Shown here piece after piece: positions 13,836 through 18,591 of a stretch of DNA of 18,591 nt; the first letter of the stretch is position 1; each line of letters starts with the position of its first letter. The stretch lies in contig JBGSWL010000149.1 of NCBI GenBank assembly GCA_041752455.1, positions 1 through 18,591 on the forward strand. The letters run 5' to 3'. The DNA comes from JBGSWL01 sp041752455 (lineage in GTDB: Bacteria > Pseudomonadota > Alphaproteobacteria > Rhizobiales > Rhizobiaceae). Both the position numbers and the translations under genes were made by a program. The notes under the pieces are model-generated. The model made no database searches, was not told where the DNA came from, and saw nothing but the letters and a program-made list of their open reading frames with translations.

Positions 13836-15064
13836 ATTTTCATCCCGCCTGCGCTCAAATGGAGCGCGGTTAAGTCTTGAATTGGAAGATAGGTCTGACT
13901 TTCCGCTTTGCCAAGCGCTGCCGCCCGCAATGCGGCGAAATGGTCAATTTGCGCAAACCGGTCGAAATCGGTCTTTTCCGCCGCAAACGGCAGCGCTGGA
14001 AGGCCTTGGCGCCCGATCCGTGCGTCAAGCGCTGCTGCTACGGCGTGATCAAAAGATGTCAGCAGGTGATCGGCGCCGTAGGTGCCGCTGCCATCGTTGC
14101 GCGCTTCGCGCCCGACGGTCAGCACATCGCCACGACGGCGCAGCGTGCAGCCATGCACGGTCAGGGCGGACCGTTCTGAAGATGCAGACAGGAACGCGGC
14201 GATGCTGGCGCTGGCATCGCGCCCCGGCAGATGCGCCCGGCGTCCGACAAGGCTCAACACATGGTGGAGGGCGGTGGCTGTGATGGAATCGCCAGAACCG
14301 TTGCCAGACAAGTGCAGAACCGCGCCATCGGCCGTGATCTCTTCAAACACGGCGGGATCACTCAGCTGTTCGGCCATGAACTGCGAATCGCGCAGACGGG
14401 CCTGGATATGCGGCAAGCCGTCGGCTCTGGGTGACATGGCCCGCGCTCGGCTGCGTTCAAACGCCAGGTTGGCATTGGTCGGGTCTTCGATCCATGCGAT
14501 GCCGCCCGCCAAGAGATATTGGCGCAAGGCGATGCGCCGAATATTGATCAGCAGGCGGACAAACCAGGTTCGGCGTTTGTAAAGCGTGGCTGGCGCAATG
14601 CCCGCAAGGCCGGGTCCCTCACCGCGCGCTGCGCGCATCAGGACTGTTTCCGCCTGATCATCCGCGGTATGCCCGGTCAGCACGATGGTAGCGCCGAGGC
14701 GCCGCGCTGCTTCATCAAGCAGAAGGAAACGCGCCGCGCGCGCCGCAGCCATCAGCCCGCGCTCCGGCTTGTCGCCAACCCAGGACAGCGTCTCGTGGGC
14801 AATGCCGAGGCGTTCGCAAAGCGCCGCAACCTGCATGGCTTCGCTGGCGCTTTGCGCGCGAAGCCCATGATCGATGGTGATGGCCACAAGCCGGGTATCT
14901 GGCGAATGTGCGCGCAGCCAATCGGACAGGAGAACAAGAAGCGCAGTCGAATCACTGCCGCCGGACACCGCAGCAATGACCGTTCCGCCCGCTGAAGGCC
15001 ATCTGATGTTTGCGAATGCAGTTGATGCGAGGTCGGACGCGGCCTCGTCAAAACCGGTCAGCAT
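13832..15064 (-). CDS. tilS: tRNA(Ile)-lysidine synthetase TilS
   Basis: 410 residues. It joins lysine to C34 of the CAU-anticodon tRNA-Ile so that it reads AUA codons, an essential cytoplasmic reaction. The N-type ATP pyrophosphatase P-loop SGGSDS is at 34-39. Further family features are ITIDHGLRAQS (63-73), TGHTADDQAETVLMRAARG (130-148) and IAWIEDPTNANLAFERSRAR (189-208). The C-terminal part is less conserved, as is usual in alphaproteobacterial TilS. The start at 15064 overlaps the cpoB stop by seven bases (ATGCTGA); a much longer frame reaching 15154 would overlap cpoB deeply and is rejected. The stop overlaps the ftsH start. The ribosome binding site is weak, which fits reinitiation from cpoB. 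Confidence 0.95.
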   Translation of the reverse strand: MLTGFDEAASDLASTAFANIRWPSAGGTVIAAVSGGSDSTALLVLLSDWLRAHSPDTRLVAITIDHGLRAQSASEAMQVAALCERLGIAHETLSWVGDKPERGLMAAARAARFLLLDEAARRLGATIVLTGHTADDQAETVLMRAARGEGPGLAGIAPATLYKRRTWFVRLLINIRRIALRQYLLAGGIAWIEDPTNANLAFERSRARAMSPRADGLPHIQARLRDSQFMAEQLSDPAVFEEITADGAVLHLSGNGSGDSITATALHHVLSLVGRRAHLPGRDASASIAAFLSASSERSALTVHGCTLRRRGDVLTVGREARNDGSGTYGADHLLTSFDHAVAAALDARIGRQGLPALPFAAEKTDFDRFAQIDHFAALRAAALGKAESQTYLPIQDLTALHLSAGGMKI

Positions 15065-15957
15065 CGAAGCTTGGCGCGCTCTGCCTCGATGGAATTGCGC
15101 ACAGCCACGGTCATGTCCGGATGGGTCGCGACGGCGTCGGCAAACGTGGCGCAAGCCACATCCCGATTGCCGAGCGCTGCCATGATGGCGCCGATCTTCA
15201 GCTTGGTTTCGGCCGCCTTGCCGGCTTGAGGATACCGCGCGCGCGCATCGATGAAGATCGTCGCGGCATCCTCAAACCGGCCTTGTGCCAGCACGGCTTC
15301 GCCCAGCCAGAAATGGGCATCGGCGGAAAGCGGATCATCCGGATGGATGTCGACAAAGCTCCGGAACACCTCTTCCGCCATCTTGTAGTCGCCATCAAGC
15401 ACATGGCGGTATCCGGTCTGGTAAAGCGTCTGCGGGTCGATGGCGCCGGAAACATCACCTGAAGGCGACGGCAAACCTGTGCCTGCTCCCGGAACGATAG
15501 GCGCGGAAAAATCAACGCCGGCACCAAGCACATTGCCGGATGGATCGACGGTCAGCGTTCCCAGGGTCCGTGGCGGCTCACCGGCTTGTGCCGGTGCCGG
15601 CGCGGCAAGCAGTTGCCCTCCATCGGCAGGCGCATTCGGCGCCACGGCATCCGGAGCAGCTTCCGCCACTCCGGTTTCCGGTTGCGTCGTGGTCGAAGGA
15701 CTGACCGCGCCCTGCTGTTTTTCTTCCAGCTGCTGCAGGCGGAACTCGTTGTCCTCCTGCTGCTTGCGCAGGGTTTCCTGCATCTGCAGAAGCTGGAAGT
15801 TCAGCTCCTCCAGCTGTCCGGTCAGCATGCGTACCTGTTCTTCCAACTGGAAAAGTCGCGGATCGGTGACCTGCGCCTGCGCCATTGGCGCGGCTGACAG
15901 CACGGTCGCGAAAATCGCCGTTGCCGCCCACCTCAATGTCTTGATGTCGAGAACCAT
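15058..15957 (-). CDS. cpoB: Tol-Pal associated periplasmic protein CpoB (YbgF)
   Basis: 299 residues, periplasmic. The signal peptide is at 1-28 (ending PMAQA before QVTDPR). Residues about 34-82 form a Gln/Leu/Glu-rich coiled coil that in CpoB/YbgF makes trimers. A Pro/Ala-rich linker follows (about 90-170), then TPR repeats from about 175 to 299 (YQTGYRHVLDGDYKMAEEVF, HFWLGEAVLAQGRFEDA). In E. coli CpoB couples Tol-Pal function to peptidoglycan synthesis at division. It lies after tolB and pal as expected, but a strong terminator sits between pal and this gene. The start at 15957 gives a clean signal peptide; longer frames reach 16056 without a better ribosome binding site. Heads the cpoB-tilS-ftsH overlapping run. 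Confidence 0.94.
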   Translation of the reverse strand: MVLDIKTLRWAATAIFATVLSAAPMAQAQVTDPRLFQLEEQVRMLTGQLEELNFQLLQMQETLRKQQEDNEFRLQQLEEKQQGAVSPSTTTQPETGVAEAAPDAVAPNAPADGGQLLAAPAPAQAGEPPRTLGTLTVDPSGNVLGAGVDFSAPIVPGAGTGLPSPSGDVSGAIDPQTLYQTGYRHVLDGDYKMAEEVFRSFVDIHPDDPLSADAHFWLGEAVLAQGRFEDAATIFIDARARYPQAGKAAETKLKIGAIMAALGNRDVACATFADAVATHPDMTVAVRNSIEAERAKLRC

Positions 15958-16054
15958 CTTGTCTTCTGACCCCTTGTGCCCCGTTTGCGGCCGGGTCGCA
16001 GCATGCAACCGGACCATGCGGGCGAAAGTGTGTTTGGCAGATCGGCCCGTCAAC

Positions 16055-16077
16055 AAAAAAGCGGCCGAAGCCGCTTT
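16055..16077 (-). terminator. Terminator of pal with UUCG loop
   Basis: Arms AAAGCGGC (16077-16070 on the minus strand) and GCCGCTTT (16065-16058) enclose a TTCG loop closed by C-G, an exceptionally stable tetraloop, and a T-run follows to 16055. It is 30 bases after the pal stop and 97 bases before the cpoB start, so cpoB needs read-through or its own promoter. Confidence 0.9.
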
Positions 16078-16107
16078 CCTGTCGTCAGATCATGCAGAAT
16101 TTGGGTG

Positions 16108-16635
16108 TCAGCTGCCGCCGGCAAGCGCCGTGACTGCACGGCGGTTCTGCGACCAGCAGGAAATGTCGTCGCAGACCGCGACCGGACGTTCCTTGCCGTA
16201 GGAAATGGTGTTGATGCGGCCGGCATTGACGCCCTGCCCGGCGAGATACGCCTTGGTGGCCGCTGCACGACGGGCGCCGAGCGCCAGGTTATATTCGCGC
16301 GTGCCGCGCTCGTCCGCATGGCCTTCGATCGTGATGGCATAATTCGGATATTGGTTGAGCCACTGAGCCTGACGCGTCAGCGTCGCCTGCGCATCGGCGC
16401 GGATCGACGAGGAGTCCGTATCGAAGAAAATGCGATCGCCGACATTGACGGTGAAATCCTGGCTGGAGCCCGCGACAGCGCCATTGGCGCCGACACCACC
16501 GAGGCCGAGATCACCCGGATTGTTCGGAAGCGGCTTTTTGGTCGCGCAACCGGCAAGTGCCAGCGCAGTGACAGCGATGATGAGCGCGGTGCGCATCGGG
16601 TGCGTGCCTGTGCGGCCTGCAGATGTGGAAACCAT
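16108..16635 (-). CDS. pal: Peptidoglycan-associated lipoprotein Pal
   Basis: 175 residues, outer membrane lipoprotein that ties the outer membrane to peptidoglycan and works with TolB. The signal segment TALIIAVTALALAGC carries a lipobox with the lipidated Cys30. A Gly-rich linker (about 36-58) precedes the OmpA-type peptidoglycan-binding domain at about 60-175, with IFFDTDSSSI and the signature GHADERGTREYNLALGARRA (105-124). Cys155 and Cys160 near the end are typical of alphaproteobacterial Pal. The start at 16635 follows GAGG and AAGG; the internal Met14 (16596) has no ribosome binding site, and the long frame to 16773 lies in promoter-like DNA. Its terminator is at 16055-16077. Three TTAA boxes lie upstream but without CtrA spacing. 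Confidence 0.97.
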   Translation of the reverse strand: MVSTSAGRTGTHPMRTALIIAVTALALAGCATKKPLPNNPGDLGLGGVGANGAVAGSSQDFTVNVGDRIFFDTDSSSIRADAQATLTRQAQWLNQYPNYAITIEGHADERGTREYNLALGARRAAATKAYLAGQGVNAGRINTISYGKERPVAVCDDISCWSQNRRAVTALAGGS

Positions 16636-16757
16636 GGCCTTGAACCTCACGGGTAATGGGAAAGTCCGGGAATTGAACTTTTTTCGAAGTCTTTTCTTAA
16701 CGCTGTCGCCGTTAATCGCCGGTTCGCAAGGATGGTTAACATTCTCTTGAAATCCGG

Positions 16758-16787
16758 CACCGCAGCGCAGCATGCAACGCTGCGGTG
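16758..16787 (-). other. Stem-loop between tolB and pal
   Basis: A perfect ten-pair stem, CACCGCAGCG (16758-16767) with CGCTGCGGTG (16778-16787), around a ten-base loop, 27 bases after the tolB stop. No T-run follows on the minus strand, so it is not a standard terminator. It could be an mRNA processing or stabilising structure, or an attenuator between tolB and the more abundant Pal. Confidence 0.6.
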
Positions 16788-16814
16788 ACGCTTAATTGCG
16801 GCGAGAAGACGACA

Positions 16815-18131
16815 TCATTCGAGAAGCGGCGACCATGCAGGGTCGGAAGCAAAGCCTTCCACGGCAACCCGCTGCTCGTTGCGACCGGTCAGGTCAATCA
16901 TGTAAAGCTGCGGACCGCCGGCGCCCTGATCCTGGCGGAAAAACATCAGGTAGCGGCCGTTCGGTGCCCAGGTCGGCCCCTCATTGTGGAAGCCGGTCGT
17001 CAGGATGCGTTCGCCCGAACCATCCGGCTTCATCACGCCGATCGAGAACTGGCCGCCCGATTGCTTGGTGAATGCAATCAGATCCCCGCGCGGCGACCAG
17101 ACCGGTGTCGAATAGGAACCGTTGCCGAACGAGATGCGGTTGGCTTCGCCGCCACCGGCACCCATCACGTAAAGCTGCTGACGGCCGCCACGATCACTTT
17201 CGAAGACGATTCTCCCACCATCCGGCGAATAGGACGGTGATGTGTCGATCGACGATGAACTGGTCAGGCGCGTGGTTGAACGCGAGCGCAAGTCCATCGC
17301 GTAGATGTTGGAGTTGCCGTCCGGTTGCAGCAGGCTGAGAATGACACGCTGACCGTCCGGAGAAAACCGTGGCGAGAAGGTCATGCCCGGGAAGTCGCCG
17401 ATCAGCTCGCGCTGCCCGGTTTCCAGCTGCAGGAGATAGACGCGCGGCTCGCCGCCGGCAAAGTCCATGTAGGTGATTTCCTGACGGCTCGGGGAGAACC
17501 GAGGCGTCAGCACGATATCGCCGCCCTGCGTCAGATAGCGAAGGTTGGCGCCGTCCTGGTCCATGATTGCGAGCCGCTTGACCCGGTTGGAACGCGATCC
17601 GCTTTCCGAAACGAACACGACGCGGGTATCGAAGTAGCCCTTTTCGCCTGTCAGGCGCTCATAGATGGCATCGGAAATGATGTGCGCAACACGGCGCCAG
17701 TTGTCCGGGTTGGTGAAGAACTGTTCGCCGGTCATCTGCTCGCCCGCAAACGTGTCCCAGAGGCGGAACTCGGCCTTCAGGCGACCGCCCTCCATGGTGA
17801 CCCGGCCGGTCGCCAGCGCCTGCGCATTGATGACGCGCCAATCTTCAAAGCGCGGTGCCGCATCCGGGTTGGTGACGGTCTCGATGAACGCGCCCTTGTC
17901 GACCGGTGCAAACAGCCCGGAACGGCGCAGGTTTTCGGCGATGACCTGCGAGATCTGCGCGCCAAGCCCGTCACCGGAAATGAAGTCCGTGATCGCAATC
18001 GGCAACGGTTCGATCGTGCCTTGGTTGATGTCGATCTCTACCAGCGCGCGCGCCGGGGTGGCAATGGTCGCCGCCGATACGAGCAGAAGCGTCATGGCGG
18101 CAACGAGCCGCCGCAGCACGGTATTCAACAT
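16815..18131 (-). CDS. tolB: Tol-Pal system beta-propeller protein TolB
   Basis: 438 residues, periplasmic. The signal peptide is at 1-29 (ending PARA before LVEIDI). The N-terminal TolB_N domain covers about 30-160 (IAITDFISGDGLGAQISQVI) and the six-bladed propeller about 195-435, with repeated FSPDGQR / YSPDGGR / WSPRGD / WAPNGRY blade motifs. In the Tol-Pal complex TolB shuttles between TolA and Pal during outer membrane constriction. The ATG at 18131 is preceded by AAAGGA about nine bases upstream and gives a proper signal peptide; the extension to 18233 is rejected. It follows tolA after 101 bases and leads into pal, the canonical order. Confidence 0.97.
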   Translation of the reverse strand: MLNTVLRRLVAAMTLLLVSAATIATPARALVEIDINQGTIEPLPIAITDFISGDGLGAQISQVIAENLRRSGLFAPVDKGAFIETVTNPDAAPRFEDWRVINAQALATGRVTMEGGRLKAEFRLWDTFAGEQMTGEQFFTNPDNWRRVAHIISDAIYERLTGEKGYFDTRVVFVSESGSRSNRVKRLAIMDQDGANLRYLTQGGDIVLTPRFSPSRQEITYMDFAGGEPRVYLLQLETGQRELIGDFPGMTFSPRFSPDGQRVILSLLQPDGNSNIYAMDLRSRSTTRLTSSSSIDTSPSYSPDGGRIVFESDRGGRQQLYVMGAGGGEANRISFGNGSYSTPVWSPRGDLIAFTKQSGGQFSIGVMKPDGSGERILTTGFHNEGPTWAPNGRYLMFFRQDQGAGGPQLYMIDLTGRNEQRVAVEGFASDPAWSPLLE

Positions 18132-18232
18132 GTCAGCATTTCCTTTGCCGCGTGACCCGGTCTGCCGGGCGGTTACGCATGGATTGGCACGATTACATGA
18201 CACAAGATGGCCAAACATAAGGCGGGTTTGCA

Positions 18233-18591
18233 TCAGAACATCTCGCTTGGATCAAAATTGACGACAACATCGCGCCAGGCGTCGTATTTGTCGGCCGGGA
18301 GACGAAAGCCGTTTTGCTGACTGTTGCAGCGGCGTATTGCCCGAAGCGCACTTTCATCCATGGGCCGGTTGCCTGAGCTGCTTGTCACGGTCGGCACCCC
18401 ATCGAGAAGGCCGCTTGGATCAAGGCGGAACCGAACGGATACCTTCAGTGATTCGGCACCTTCAGCGCCCGCTGGAACAGACCAGCATCCCTGAATTTGG
18501 CTACGCAAGGAGTCCATCTCACTCTGCGTCAGGGTCGAGCCGCCGGTCGTGCGTTCACCGCCGGCGGAGGCCGGCGCGGTGCTTGCTGCCG
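18233..18591 (-). CDS. tolA: Partial TolA, C-terminal domain
   Basis: The frame is open from the right edge to a TGA at 18233-18235, so about 118 C-terminal residues are present and the N-terminal membrane anchor and long helical domain are missing. After a Gly/Thr/Ser-rich linker (about the first 20 residues), LTQSEMDSLRSQIQGCWSVP begins the compact TolA-III/TonB-like domain. It continues with SLKVSVRFRLDPSGLLDG, ALRAIRRCNS and the end DAWRDVVVNFDPSEMF. This domain contacts TolB and Pal in the periplasm. The two cysteines (GCW and RRCN) probably form the conserved disulfide. Identification rests on this fold pattern plus the position directly before tolB. A start at 18517 would be an internal methionine, not the true start. 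Confidence 0.93.
   Translation of the reverse strand, partial: AASTAPASAGGERTTGGSTLTQSEMDSLRSQIQGCWSVPAGAEGAESLKVSVRFRLDPSGLLDGVPTVTSSSGNRPMDESALRAIRRCNSQQNGFRLPADKYDAWRDVVVNFDPSEMF

Noticed and set aside
12168..13880. 570-codon plus-strand frame opposite ftsH
   Set aside because: It is the antisense shadow of a perfectly conserved ftsH and encodes no recognisable domain.
16697..16739. CtrA control of pal from three TTAA boxes
   Set aside because: The gaps between boxes are 11 and 20 bases rather than seven, so only half-sites are present.

Overview
This window looks like a chromosomal core segment of an alphaproteobacterium of the order Hyphomicrobiales (Rhizobiales). The evidence is high GC content, the rhizobial-type SerC and SerA, two Omp25/opacity-like outer membrane beta-barrels, the run tolA-tolB-pal-cpoB-tilS-ftsH-glmM, an intergenic palindromic repeat of the kind common in rhizobia, and CtrA-type TTAA-N7-TTAA sites. 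Genus cannot be fixed from sequence alone; Phyllobacteriaceae or Rhizobiaceae relatives are plausible.

Layout. Positions 1-2369 (minus): purA, followed 38 bases downstream by a long single-membrane-segment protein that runs off the left edge. Positions 2557-3486 (plus): a ten-helix EamA/DMT transporter, divergent from purA. Positions 3491-4305 (plus): a compact DUF1778 antitoxin / GNAT toxin module whose promoter is overlapped by a perfect 17-base palindrome. Positions 4440-4930: an AT-rich patch with one orphan gene that has its own extended -10 promoter and several inverted repeats. Positions 5041-8125 (minus): the serine-biosynthesis unit serC-serA. It has a serC-leader-like RNA whose last stem hides the serC ribosome binding site, a 112-base palindromic repeat between the two genes, and a clear terminator after serA. 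Positions 8157-10320 (minus): two paralogous outer membrane beta-barrel genes, each with a terminator or repeat boundary and each with a full CtrA-type site about 75-80 bases before the start codon. Positions 10381-18591 (minus): glmM, ftsH, tilS, cpoB, pal, tolB and the C-terminal end of tolA. This is transcribed right to left, with a stem-loop between tolB and pal and strong terminators after pal and after ftsH.

How the genes work together. The right half is cell-envelope biology. TolA, TolB, Pal and CpoB link inner membrane, peptidoglycan and outer membrane during division; GlmM feeds UDP-GlcNAc synthesis for peptidoglycan and lipopolysaccharide; FtsH is the inner-membrane quality-control protease; the two barrels are outer membrane proteins that may be cell-cycle controlled. 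TilS (tRNA-Ile lysidine synthase) is translationally coupled between cpoB and ftsH. The left half is primary metabolism (serine and AMP biosynthesis). The likely accessory DNA lies between the EamA gene and serA: the toxin-antitoxin pair and the AT-rich orphan.

There is no gene-free stretch above 300 bases. The two longest gaps (4306-4562 and 4863-5100) flank the orphan gene and hold hairpins and the serA terminator. No tRNA, rRNA, CRISPR array, transposase or integrase was seen. I did not find a large undescribed system. The best leads are the orphan island, the paired CtrA sites, the TA operator and the serC leader.
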